From Spirochaetales bacterium (GTDB lineage: Bacteria; Spirochaetota; Spirochaetia; DTKZ01), in the NCBI GenBank assembly GCA_031280945.1, contig JAITGB010000242.1, forward strand, positions 1 to 7,380: a DNA stretch of 7,380 nt, read 5' to 3'. The notes beneath the pieces were generated by a model. That model was not told the origin of the DNA and made no database searches. It saw nothing but the letters and a program-made list of their open reading frames with translations. The first letter of the stretch is position 1. Every line of letters begins with the position of its first letter. The translations under genes and the position numbers were made by a program. Of the stretch, positions 1-6,865 are shown one piece after another.

Positions 1-124
1 GGGCGCGCTTCGCGCGCCCGGGGCAATTCCAGGCGGGGGCGTTACGGGGGCAGAGCCCCCGTATAGGGGGGTAGCGGAATACACGCCGCAGGCGGGTATG
101 AAGCTCAGGGGGGCTCCGCCCCCC
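1..124. repeat. Cluster of three GC-rich short palindromes
   Basis: Three compact inverted repeats, each with a 3-nt loop, lie within 124 bases. They are 1-8/12-19 (8-bp stem, loop TTC), 44-51/55-62 (8-bp stem, loop AGA) and 108-114/118-124 (7-bp stem, loop TCC). The second and third stems are built from runs of G facing runs of C. The third starts only a few bases beyond the stop codon of the minus-strand TPR gene. None is followed by a T-tract on the minus strand, so they are not textbook intrinsic terminators. They could be a dispersed intergenic repeat family, a transcript 3'-end stabiliser or a Rho-dependent end. No gene is visible in 1-131. Confidence 0.7.
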
Positions 125-131
125 CCACCCA

Positions 132-1805
132 TTACTCCGAGGTAACTCCGTTCAAAAACCGCAAAGCATCGGCGTGCCCTGGATTTTTCTCCAGAAACCC
201 CCGAAGAAGCCCGTGCGCTTCGGGAAGACGCTTAAGGCGTATGAGCGCATCCACTGTTTTGAGAAAAGCGCTTTCAGCGAAGCCCGTGGTCTGGGCATAC
301 TCCGAAAGAGCCTCAGCCGCGCGGAAAGAAGCAAGGGCGCTCTCACCCAAACCCAGAGCCTGTTCAACAAGGCCGAGATTATAAAAACCTTCGGGGCACT
401 GGGGGAATTTTTTCGTCTGCCGCACAAGAGTCTCCCGCGCATCGGGAAGTTTTTTTTCCGAAACCAGAAGAGCCGCCGCGTAGCACAAGCTGAAGCTGTC
501 CTCCTCTGCCTGGTTAAGCAAAGTTGTGAGCGCGGGGGCGTCGCTCAAAGACAGAAGGTGCCAGCGCAGAAGCCGGGAAATCGAAGGGGCCTCAGCGGAA
601 GCGGAATACTCATCGTGGAGCATCCAGAGGGAGGCCACAAAGCGGCCCAGGGGAATGGATTCGCGCTGCAGCACAAGGAGAAGCACACGGGAATCCGCCG
701 CGGCCAGAAATTCATCCGCTTCGGGCGGAGAGCCTCGCTCCAGAAAATGGGAATAAATTTTTTCGCCCGCAGCGCGGCCTTCCTCCACTCTGCCCGTGGC
801 GGTGAGGAGCTTTGCCAAATCAAGGCCCAGGAAATAATTATTCGGAAAAACGGATAAACTATTCCGCAAAAAAGATTCTCCCGACCAGGGTTTTTTCATG
901 TGCCGGAAAAAGTTTGACGCGAGGTACGGCACAACAGAATACTGAGGTACCTGCGCCAGAAGTATATCGTGGTAGTTTTCGCTTTCCTTCCAGCGCCTCT
1001 GCCGCATAAAACTGTCGGCCCTAAGGGCAAGCGCCTGCGGCCTCATCTTGAAGCTAGAGGCGATTAGCTCCCAATGGGAATCCGATTCCGCGTACTTCTG
1101 TCCATCGTAGAAGGCAAGGCTCGCGGGATAGGGATATTTTTGTCCAACACCAGGCCGGCTAAAAAGCTCTTCCGCCCTCCTGTTTTCGCCCGCCTCCATA
1201 AGGAGAAGGGCGGCGTCAAAGTAAAAGTCCTCTTCGCCGGAAAACTCCGCGGCCTTGATAAAATCCTCATACCTCCGGCTTTCCGGCAAAATCGTAAAGA
1301 GCATCTCCCCGTCCGCTTCTTCCTCCGGCCCCGCGGGGCTCCCCGCGCGGAGAAACGCCTCCGCCCTGACGCTCCTGTATTCAAGGCTCAGGACTTTCTC
1401 CCGTGCAAGAGAGAGCGCTTCAGGGTCCCTTCCCGCGTCCGCAAGGGCAAGGACGGCTATAGCCGCCATTTCTTCGTTTTTTGGATGGGCTTTTTCCGCC
1501 GCAAGAGCCTTTTCCGCGAAAAAAGCCGCATCATTCGTATACGCGGCAAGGGAGCGGCAGCGTTTCAAAAGACGCAGCCAGCCGCCCGCCGTTGCGGGAG
1601 GCCGCAGGCTTCTTAGGAGGCTTCCCGCCTCATCGTACTTTCCCGTTTTCAGAAGGGCGTCAACGCTCTGGAAACTGTACTCAAGGTCGCTGCCGTACTT
1701 TGAGGTCCGCAAAAAATACACCGCAAGAAGAACAAAACCCGCAAGACACACAGTTCCCAGTACGAGAAGAATTATGTGGAGGGGACTTATTTTTTCACGC
1801 TTCAT
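132..1805 (-). CDS. Membrane-anchored TPR-repeat protein
   Basis: This 557-residue protein has one N-terminal hydrophobic segment (about residues 9-32) after a basic start (MKREK). The rest is predicted soluble and helical, so it is probably tethered to the inner membrane facing the periplasm. Cys20 in the segment lacks a lipobox, so it is an anchor rather than a lipoprotein signal. TPR-like helix pairs occur near residues 46-67, 198-216, 257-290, 440-468, 472-500 and 512-545. The ATG at 1805 is preferred over one 63 bases further out because the hydrophobic segment follows it directly and GGAAG lies 9 nt upstream. The start overlaps the end of nusB by 11 nt, implying coupled translation. TPR proteins are usually scaffolds for protein contacts; the partner cannot be read from the sequence. 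It is the last gene of the operon. Confidence 0.88.
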   Translation of the reverse strand: MKREKISPLHIILLVLGTVCLAGFVLLAVYFLRTSKYGSDLEYSFQSVDALLKTGKYDEAGSLLRSLRPPATAGGWLRLLKRCRSLAAYTNDAAFFAEKALAAEKAHPKNEEMAAIAVLALADAGRDPEALSLAREKVLSLEYRSVRAEAFLRAGSPAGPEEEADGEMLFTILPESRRYEDFIKAAEFSGEEDFYFDAALLLMEAGENRRAEELFSRPGVGQKYPYPASLAFYDGQKYAESDSHWELIASSFKMRPQALALRADSFMRQRRWKESENYHDILLAQVPQYSVVPYLASNFFRHMKKPWSGESFLRNSLSVFPNNYFLGLDLAKLLTATGRVEEGRAAGEKIYSHFLERGSPPEADEFLAAADSRVLLLVLQRESIPLGRFVASLWMLHDEYSASAEAPSISRLLRWHLLSLSDAPALTTLLNQAEEDSFSLCYAAALLVSEKKLPDARETLVRQTKKFPQCPEGFYNLGLVEQALGLGESALASFRAAEALSEYAQTTGFAESAFLKTVDALIRLKRLPEAHGLLRGFLEKNPGHADALRFLNGVTSE

Positions 1806-2322
1806 GGTTTTTGGCTTCCGAGGATTCCTCCAGGGTTTTTCGCAGCGCGTCCAGAATGCCGTTGACAAACCTGTAGGAGTCGTCCGTACCGAATTCCTTC
1901 GCTATATCAACAGCCTCGTCTATGACAACCGTCGCGGGAATATCCTTTATAAAAAGCAGCGAGTACGCGCTGACCCGCAGAATGGCAAGGTCTATGCGCA
2001 GGAGCCGCGAAAAATCCCAGTGCTCAAGAAGCCGTGAAATCTCCTCATCGATGCGGCCAATGTTTTCTATTGTTCCCGCCGTAAGAACAGCGGCAAAATC
2101 CCGGGCCGCGCCGGAAATCTCCGCTCCGGCCCCGCCAAACTCGCCGGGAGCAGCGAAGGGAGCCTCCTCCCCGCCGGCCTCATCCTCCGGCGGCCCGGAG
2201 AAAGCCGGAGGAAAGGAAGCCTCCCAGGAAAAAGAGAGAAGCGCCTCCACCGGAGGACGGGAAAAATCCCACGCAAACAGGGCCTGAACAGCAAGAATTC
2301 TGCCTTTACGCCGGGGGCCCAT
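1795..2322 (-). CDS. nusB: Transcription antitermination protein NusB
   Basis: NusB acts in the cytoplasm with NusE (S10), binding boxA RNA in rRNA leaders to support antitermination. Family features are clear: the N-terminal pattern RRKGRILAVQALFAWDF (residues 4-20) and the C-terminal block with LRIDLAILRVSAYSLLF (108-124), DIPATVVIDEAVDIAK (127-142) and FGTDDSYRFVNGILD (144-158). At 175 residues it is longer than the roughly 140 of E. coli NusB. The excess is an Ala/Gly/Pro/Glu-rich insert at about residues 31-72, between the first helix and the rest of the fold. The start at 2322 places the family's N-terminal motif at the very start and lies 1 nt after the upstream stop (TAA-C-ATG). No good Shine-Dalgarno is visible, so translation probably depends on coupling to the upstream gene. 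Confidence 0.95.
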   Translation of the reverse strand: MGPRRKGRILAVQALFAWDFSRPPVEALLSFSWEASFPPAFSGPPEDEAGGEEAPFAAPGEFGGAGAEISGAARDFAAVLTAGTIENIGRIDEEISRLLEHWDFSRLLRIDLAILRVSAYSLLFIKDIPATVVIDEAVDIAKEFGTDDSYRFVNGILDALRKTLEESSEAKNHEA

Positions 2323-2323
2323 G

Positions 2324-3403
2324 TTAGTTGAGGTTTTCTTTGTAAATCGTAACTTCCGCCTCTTTACGCAGTTCGGCAACAAGGTCGGTTAAGGCGCGCT
2401 GGAAAGTAAGCTGCGCGTTCTGGGCGCGCAGAAGTCCGCGTATATGCTCGCGCACGGTAATGCTCTCCCCGGGAAAAATAAGGTCGGCGAGAGCGAGAAT
2501 TTTCGGCGGGATTTTTTCCGTTACCTGGATAATATGGTAGCCCATGCGGGATTCCATAACCGAGCTTGTCTGGTTCAGGTTCAAGGCAAAAAGAGCGTCG
2601 TAGAAAACCTTGCCCAGTATGTTCTGCCGCCTCATATCCGTGCGCGGCCAGTACCCCGCGTTGCCGCCCTTGTAGCGCGAAGTCGTATCGTCCGTGTACT
2701 TTTGCACAACGTCCTTAAACTGCGAAGTACGCAGTTCTCCAAGGGCCTCCTCCGCGCGCTTTTTCGCAAGCTGTTTTTCCGCCTCGGAAAGGTTTACCGT
2801 ACTGATAAAAATCTGGTTAAAGCTGATAATCTGGGGATTTGTAAAGCGCGTAGCGTTTTCATCGTAAAATTCCTGAACCTGGGCGTCTGTGGGGTCCTTC
2901 ATACCGGTAAAATACGACTGCTTCTTCTGCCGCACGTACTTTTCCTGAACAAGCTGCTTGCGCAGGGCCTCTCTCCAGGCATCCCAGCCCATGCCGAACC
3001 TCTGCTGAATAATAGCCTGAAACTGAATGTCTGGAACATCCGGCGCGGCCTGGGCCTTGTAATCGGCAACCTTCTCGTTGAGTTCCGAATCGTTTACCCG
3101 CACATTGTCCCGCGTTACGGCCTGATTTATGAGAATTTCGCCGATTTGCAGGTCAAGGCTCCTCTCCCTGCCGCCCAGCTCATCAATGGACACGGGCTGA
3201 CCCGTCTGGGCCTCCAGCATGGCAAGCTGCTGCTGGAGCTGCTGGCGGAACTTCGACTGGGTAATAACCTCAGGCCGCGAAGACCCCAGTTTTACCGTGG
3301 CAACCGTAAGCCCGCCTGTAATAGTCTGCTGCGTAAAGGCAAGCCCCGCAGCGAAAAAAAGCCCCAGCGCCAGAAATATGTTTCGTCTCATGTTTGTTAT
3401 CAT
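2324..3403 (-). CDS. Periplasmic PpiC/SurA-like peptidyl-prolyl isomerase or chaperone
   Basis: This 359-residue secreted protein has a signal peptide (RR at 6-7, hydrophobic 8-22, cleavage near 23-26). A SurA-N-like helical region covers about 45-165, including FRQQLQQQLAMLE and WREALRKQLVQEKYVRQKK. A parvulin-type rotamase domain follows at about 190-297, with the GGNAGYW loop (247-252), FALNLNQTS (272-280) and the closing GYHIIQVTEK (288-297). A helical tail ends the protein. The family acts on outer-membrane and periplasmic clients. The conserved first histidine of the parvulin core (usually xHILx) is Asn196 here (SFNQIFIS), while His290 is kept, so isomerase activity is uncertain and a chaperone role is possible. 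The start at 3403 has GAGG 10 nt upstream; the in-frame ATG at 3391 is too far from it. From memory, the T. pallidum neighbour of nusB is the related Tpn39b. Confidence 0.9.
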   Translation of the reverse strand: MITNMRRNIFLALGLFFAAGLAFTQQTITGGLTVATVKLGSSRPEVITQSKFRQQLQQQLAMLEAQTGQPVSIDELGGRERSLDLQIGEILINQAVTRDNVRVNDSELNEKVADYKAQAAPDVPDIQFQAIIQQRFGMGWDAWREALRKQLVQEKYVRQKKQSYFTGMKDPTDAQVQEFYDENATRFTNPQIISFNQIFISTVNLSEAEKQLAKKRAEEALGELRTSQFKDVVQKYTDDTTSRYKGGNAGYWPRTDMRRQNILGKVFYDALFALNLNQTSSVMESRMGYHIIQVTEKIPPKILALADLIFPGESITVREHIRGLLRAQNAQLTFQRALTDLVAELRKEAEVTIYKENLN

Positions 3404-3415
3404 TATCTCATTACC

Positions 3416-4219
3416 TCATCCTACAGAAATTTGACCGCAGCCTATTCTCTCCTTGAGTTTCCCCGCGCCCGAAAGCCGGGGAGAAAGACGCAGGCCCCTT
3501 TCGAGATACTCCCCCGCGAGGTCCGCCCTGCCAAGCTCCAGATACAGCTCGGCGATTTTCTTCGTATAAAAAGCCGTTTCCCCGTCCGAAAGCCCAAGGG
3601 CCGCAAGCTCAAAATACCGCGAAAGAAGCTCCCGCGGACCCAACTCGCGGGGCAGTTTGAGTACCGCCAGAGTCCGTATGCGGCTTCTCACCTCCTCAAA
3701 AAAATGCCGGAAGTAGGGCTTCTGCCTTTCAAGCTCAACAATGCGCGAAAGAAGCCCAAGAGCCTTGAGGTATTTCCCCCCCCGCTCGTACTCCTCAGCA
3801 AGCATAAAGGCGCAGTCCATAAAGTCCTCTCTGTCCAGAAAAAGCTCCAGGCTGAACTGGCTGTGCAGGAGGAGCTTCTCGTACAGTTCAAGGGCCTCCT
3901 CGCCCTGGTCGTGCAAAAGGTCGAAAAACACAAGCCGCGACTGGCTTTGCGCATCATTCGTCCGGGCTTTGAGAAATTCCCTGTAGTCGAACTCAACGGT
4001 TTTTCTCTTGACAGGGCCAAGCTGCCTGTCGTATTCCTCGCGCTTGTGCGCATCGGTGAGAATTCTATAAGCCGCAAGGAGAAGACGGAATTTTTCCACG
4101 CCCCCTGAATCCCGCGACACGTCGGGGTGCAGCTTCTTCACCCTGTTACGAAAAGAGCTTTTTATATCTTCGAGACTGCAATCCTGTTCAAGCCCCAAAA
4201 CTTCGTAATGGTTTCTCAC
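3416..4219 (-). CDS. J-domain (DnaJ class C) protein with TPR-like tail
   Basis: This 267-residue protein begins with a canonical J domain (about residues 3-66: HYEVLGL, KKLHPDVSRD, YRILTDAHKREEYD) with HPD at 31-33. J domains stimulate the ATPase of DnaK-type Hsp70s. There is no Gly/Phe region or zinc finger, so it is class C. The remaining ~200 residues are helical and TPR-like (for example EEYERGGKYLKALGLLSRIVE and KKIAELYLELGRADLAGEYLERGL), probably a client or partner module. There is no signal peptide or membrane segment, so it is cytoplasmic. The start is GTG at 4219; no later start keeps the J domain whole. G-rich sequence just upstream and a 17-nt gap from the preceding gene suggest coupled expression. 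A run of eight G (3776-3783 on the reverse strand) lies within the ERGGK codons. Confidence 0.9.
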   Translation of the reverse strand: MRNHYEVLGLEQDCSLEDIKSSFRNRVKKLHPDVSRDSGGVEKFRLLLAAYRILTDAHKREEYDRQLGPVKRKTVEFDYREFLKARTNDAQSQSRLVFFDLLHDQGEEALELYEKLLLHSQFSLELFLDREDFMDCAFMLAEEYERGGKYLKALGLLSRIVELERQKPYFRHFFEEVRSRIRTLAVLKLPRELGPRELLSRYFELAALGLSDGETAFYTKKIAELYLELGRADLAGEYLERGLRLSPRLSGAGKLKERIGCGQISVG

Positions 4220-4236
4220 CGTCCCCCCGCCATTTT

Positions 4237-5391
4237 CTATTCGTGCCGCCAGGCCACATAAGCCGGATTGGAATAATCGGCCATCCAGACGCCGTTGTTC
4301 GTACCCGTGAGGAGCCAGTTCGCGGACCCGGACACAGTATCCGTCATAAGGTAGAAAACCGATGAGTTGTACAGGTCGGGAATTTTAAGAAAATCCCCCG
4401 GAGGGTACTCCATGCGGGACTTGGTTGGGACAGCAGGGTCAAAAGGGTCCAGAAAATGCCGCAGGCCGCTGCCGTCAACGCCCAGAACCAGTACGCTGTT
4501 TATCTCCGCAATGCTAAAAAAAGTGCTGCCGTGGTATTCATAGCCCCAGCTCGCGCCTGAATCCGTGCTCCGCAAAACATAGCCCGCCGTGGTTACGGCG
4601 TACAGCGTACCCGGAGTCGAAGGTGTCTCCATAATATCACGGATTTCGCCGGAAATGTTCCCGCCGGCAAGGCCGGAATTCGTTGCCACCGGACTACCCC
4701 CCACAGGCCACACGATGGTATCTATGTCCTGTTCCGTGGCAAGAGGCGGCGTAGTCCAGCCGCCGGGCGAGGGCGGGCTGTTCGCCGCGAAAATATGCGT
4801 GGAACGGCTTGTAAAAAGATATTCGCCCGTCGTTGTATGCACCCCTGAGAGAATCCTGTGTCCTGTAAGCCCCGTATCGAGAAGCGCTCCTGTCCCGTCC
4901 ATGTAATACAGCCCTTCCGGAAAAGTCGCAACAAAAAGGTTTCCGCTCAGGCTCATAAGGCGGCTAATTTGTTTTCCCGTAGTGTTGTAGTTCCGCGTCT
5001 CAAAGACAGTATAACCGTTTGAAGCGGGCAGGCAAAATAGCCCCCTCTCCGTGGCCGCGTAAATATCCTGCGTCCCTGCAGGCCCTATAAAGGCAATATC
5101 AATCACAATGCCCGGAGCGGTGATTTGGTGCCAGTCGGTGTCGCTTGTGCCCGGAGCCTCGCGGTAGAAAACAGCCCCTCCGGCAATGTAGTAGCGCGGC
5201 TGGCTCGTGGGAGGCAGCGCGCCTGTCTGAGCCGGAAGGTATACAACCCGCGTAACATCTATATCATCGGTCAGGGAATTATCGGGCACGCTGATTTCGG
5301 TTTCAATATCGTAAAAAACCCCTTGGGTTATATCGCTGCACGCGCCCAGAAAAAGGCCCAGAAGGACAACCAGACAAAAAAATCTTCTCAT
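4237..5391 (-). CDS. Predicted lipoprotein with beta-propeller/BNR-like repeats
   Basis: This 384-residue protein has a lipoprotein signal peptide (MRRFF, hydrophobic core, LGAC lipobox at 15-18), so Cys18 is probably lipidated. The mature part is beta-rich and repetitive: DIYAATERGLFCL (109-121), NLFVATFPEGLYYMD (151-165), TLYAVTTAGYVLRST (262-276) and WLLTGTNNGVWMAD (359-372) are similar strand-turn-strand units. STDSGASW (275-282) fits an Asp-box/BNR motif (SxDxGxTW), typical of propellers. This suggests a ligand-binding or structural envelope lipoprotein; the ligand is not visible and no catalytic set of a sialidase can be claimed. The ATG at 5391 is followed immediately by the signal peptide. 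The nearest GGAG is 16 nt upstream, which is unusually far. It lies between a barrel gene and folding-factor genes of the same operon. Confidence 0.85.
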   Translation of the reverse strand: MRRFFCLVVLLGLFLGACSDITQGVFYDIETEISVPDNSLTDDIDVTRVVYLPAQTGALPPTSQPRYYIAGGAVFYREAPGTSDTDWHQITAPGIVIDIAFIGPAGTQDIYAATERGLFCLPASNGYTVFETRNYNTTGKQISRLMSLSGNLFVATFPEGLYYMDGTGALLDTGLTGHRILSGVHTTTGEYLFTSRSTHIFAANSPPSPGGWTTPPLATEQDIDTIVWPVGGSPVATNSGLAGGNISGEIRDIMETPSTPGTLYAVTTAGYVLRSTDSGASWGYEYHGSTFFSIAEINSVLVLGVDGSGLRHFLDPFDPAVPTKSRMEYPPGDFLKIPDLYNSSVFYLMTDTVSGSANWLLTGTNNGVWMADYSNPAYVAWRHE

Positions 5392-5416
5392 ATAATACGC
5401 TTATACACTCCGTTCC

Positions 5417-6022
5417 TTAGAAATAATACCGCGCCGAAAGCGACACTTCAAGAAAATTCCCCAGCCGGCTCTGCTCCCGCGGCGGAGAGGGCCCCATGTA
5501 AATGTCGGGAACCCACCAGTACACAAGGTTAAGCCCAAAGGACCAGGAACTATTGTAGCTCCAGAATCCCGAAATCCCCGGCTTGATAATGGGCATAACG
5601 CGGAACGTAGAATCCAGCCTCACGAAATTCAGCCCCGCGGCCAGCGAAAGGGGAAAATCAAAAGGATGTTTACGCAGCACGTAGGAAAACCGCGCCGTAA
5701 CAGGAACCATAAAAAGGTTCCTCCCGTTTGGGGTAAAGGCGAACATTCCCCCCCCCTCCGCGCCAACGCTCATATTATTGTTGAGGTAGGTACTCCACTG
5801 GAGAGACCCCACGCCGCCGACTGTAAGGCGTGTAGAATTAATATCCCCCGCTAAACTTTGATAAAAAAGGGGCGCGAAAAGCCCCCCGCTTATGATAATC
5901 ATCTGGTCGCCCATATCGAAAGTGGGCTCGTATTCGTCGTAGTCCCCCTCCTGCGCGGCAACAAACGCGGGAGATGACATACAGCAGAAAGCCGCCAGAA
6001 AGAGAACAGCAAAAAATCTCAT
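5417..6022 (-). CDS. Small outer-membrane beta-barrel protein
   Basis: This 201-residue protein has a signal peptide (MRFFAVLFLAAF..., likely cleavage VAA|QE after residue 23), then an acidic stretch (EGDYDEYEP). The rest is alternating polar/hydrophobic segments rich in aromatics and glycine (for example SLQWSTYLNNNMSVGAEGGG, PVTARFSYVL, SFGLNLVYWW). It ends ...LEVSLSARYYF; a terminal Phe preceded by aromatics is the signature recognised by the BamA outer-membrane assembly machinery. The length suits an 8-strand barrel (OmpW/OmpA-like size), but no family can be named. The start is placed at 6022 rather than the ATG at 6037: AGGA sits 6 nt upstream of 6022, while nothing SD-like precedes 6037. 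It is the first gene of the six-gene operon. Codons 89-92 contain a run of nine G, a possible slippage site. Confidence 0.85.
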   Translation of the reverse strand: MRFFAVLFLAAFCCMSSPAFVAAQEGDYDEYEPTFDMGDQMIIISGGLFAPLFYQSLAGDINSTRLTVGGVGSLQWSTYLNNNMSVGAEGGGMFAFTPNGRNLFMVPVTARFSYVLRKHPFDFPLSLAAGLNFVRLDSTFRVMPIIKPGISGFWSYNSSWSFGLNLVYWWVPDIYMGPSPPREQSRLGNFLEVSLSARYYF

Positions 6023-6028
6023 GCCATA

Positions 6029-6032
6029 TCCT
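6029..6032 (-). promoter_or_regulatory. Ribosome binding site of the barrel gene
   Basis: AGGA on the minus strand, 6 nt before the ATG at 6022. It lies inside the codons that an upstream ATG at 6037 would use, and it decides the start in favour of 6022. Confidence 0.6.
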
Positions 6033-6055
6033 ACCATATTTGGGCCCCGTATTCA

Positions 6056-6061
6056 AGTATA
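6056..6061 (-). promoter_or_regulatory. Possible proximal -10 box for the operon
   Basis: TATACT on the minus strand, about 34 nt before the first gene of the operon. It has no recognisable TTGACA-like -35 at 16-18 nt spacing, so it could only be a weak or activator-dependent promoter. Confidence 0.25.
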
Positions 6062-6177
6062 CCCCGCCCTGCGGTGAAGCCTTTGGTCTTCCTAACACGC
6101 CGGAGTTAGCCGAAAGAACACAGGGGCAGCCGCGTAGATGTTCCAGGCGGACAGCCTACCCTGCAAACACTCTCCTC

Positions 6178-6183
6178 ATTATA
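6178..6183 (-). promoter_or_regulatory. Possible distal promoter (-10 TATAAT) for the operon
   Basis: A perfect TATAAT on the minus strand in the gap between the foreign gene pair and the operon. The -35 region at normal spacing is poor (CAGGGC/AACAGG). A start here would give a leader of about 150 nt before the barrel gene. The surrounding gap (6038-6247) contains the 10-bp palindrome AAGCCGGCTT at 6225-6234 and CTAAC/GTTAG arms at 6092-6096/6105-6109, but no gene I can support. Confidence 0.35.
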
Positions 6184-6247
6184 CTGCCCTTCCGGTTACG
6201 GCCCTGTTCTTGTATACGTGGACAAAGCCGGCTTACTTTCTCCATTT

Positions 6248-6865
6248 TTAGTTTCCACTGAATGCGCGCAGCAGTTTATCAAAATGCAGATGCTTAAGGA
6301 AACTAAAGAAAAGTTCGTGATAATTTATTTTTGTTTCTTTTCCCTTGGCGAAATGCTTTTTGGGGTATTTCCCCAAATTTGTAACCAGTTCTTTTATATT
6401 GTGCTCATCAAAGATGGTTTGACTTGTGGTATCTTGCTCCCTGGTTACGGCTCCGATGAGTGTTTTCGATACAGTATGCGTGAAATTACTGTGCGCAATA
6501 ATTCTTGTGTTTTCTCCCAATTTGCGGAAAAGTTCATAATAAAAAGCAAAATGGCAGATTTCGTGGGCAAGAATAATGTATGAAAAAATCTCAAAAGCGT
6601 TACCGTCTATTTTGGATAGGTCTATATATATTGTAAAGGTATACCCGTTTCTTGACCCTATATGGCAAGAATCATCCAGCAATACGCCCAGCACCACCTG
6701 TTCATGGGATAGTTTTTCCGGGATTATGGCAATGGAAAAATAATCTTTGGCGGCAGAAATAATATGTAATCCAAATTCTTTTCCGACGCAGCGGGCAGAT
6801 TGGGCGCCAATAAATTGACCTGCCAGACAATCCAGCAGGTCATAGAATTGGATTGCTTGTATCAC
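6248..6865 (-). CDS. Putative zinc metallopeptidase (HEICH) of an accessory two-gene module
   Basis: This 205-residue protein has SYIILAHEICHFAFYYE at about 95-111. H101-E102-x-x-H105 fits the HExxH zinc site of metallopeptidases, preceded by a short hydrophobic helix as in ImmA/IrrE-like and other gluzincins. A third ligand is not certain; acidic candidates follow at E111, E143 and D153-E154. There is no signal peptide or membrane segment, so it is probably cytoplasmic. It starts at GTG 6865, overlapping the stop of the upstream 66-residue gene in the tetranucleotide GTGA. No good Shine-Dalgarno is seen, so expression should depend on translation of the partner. The coding DNA is AT-rich (28% and 35% GC in two sampled 60-base lines) against a GC-rich core, suggesting horizontal acquisition. 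Its activity and target are unknown. Confidence 0.75.
   Translation of the reverse strand: MIQAIQFYDLLDCLAGQFIGAQSARCVGKEFGLHIISAAKDYFSIAIIPEKLSHEQVVLGVLLDDSCHIGSRNGYTFTIYIDLSKIDGNAFEIFSYIILAHEICHFAFYYELFRKLGENTRIIAHSNFTHTVSKTLIGAVTREQDTTSQTIFDEHNIKELVTNLGKYPKKHFAKGKETKINYHELFFSFLKHLHFDKLLRAFSGN

Noticed and set aside
2444..4108. Long plus-strand open frame of 554 codons
   Set aside because: It lies opposite the foldase and J-domain genes, both with clear family motifs. Its product is a low-complexity Leu/Arg/Lys-rich translation with no domain. It is a by-product of GC-rich codons on the other strand.
6092..6170. Possible 24-codon frame from a TTG after GGAG on the minus strand
   Set aside because: Weak start, no conserved features and no context to support it as a gene.
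6114..6211. Inverted repeat AAGAACA(CA)GGGGC with GCCCTGTTCTT, 73-nt loop
   Set aside because: The uninterrupted arm is only 7 bp with a bulge; such a match is expected by chance in 200 bases.
6038..6247. tRNA or riboswitch in the gap
   Set aside because: No cloverleaf, TPsiC-like arm or known riboswitch core could be recognised on either strand.
6218..6583. Plus-strand frame of 121 codons opposite the HEICH gene
   Set aside because: The minus-strand frame has the HExxH motif and a 4-nt overlap with a partner carrying a strong RBS; the plus frame has no RBS or recognisable motif.
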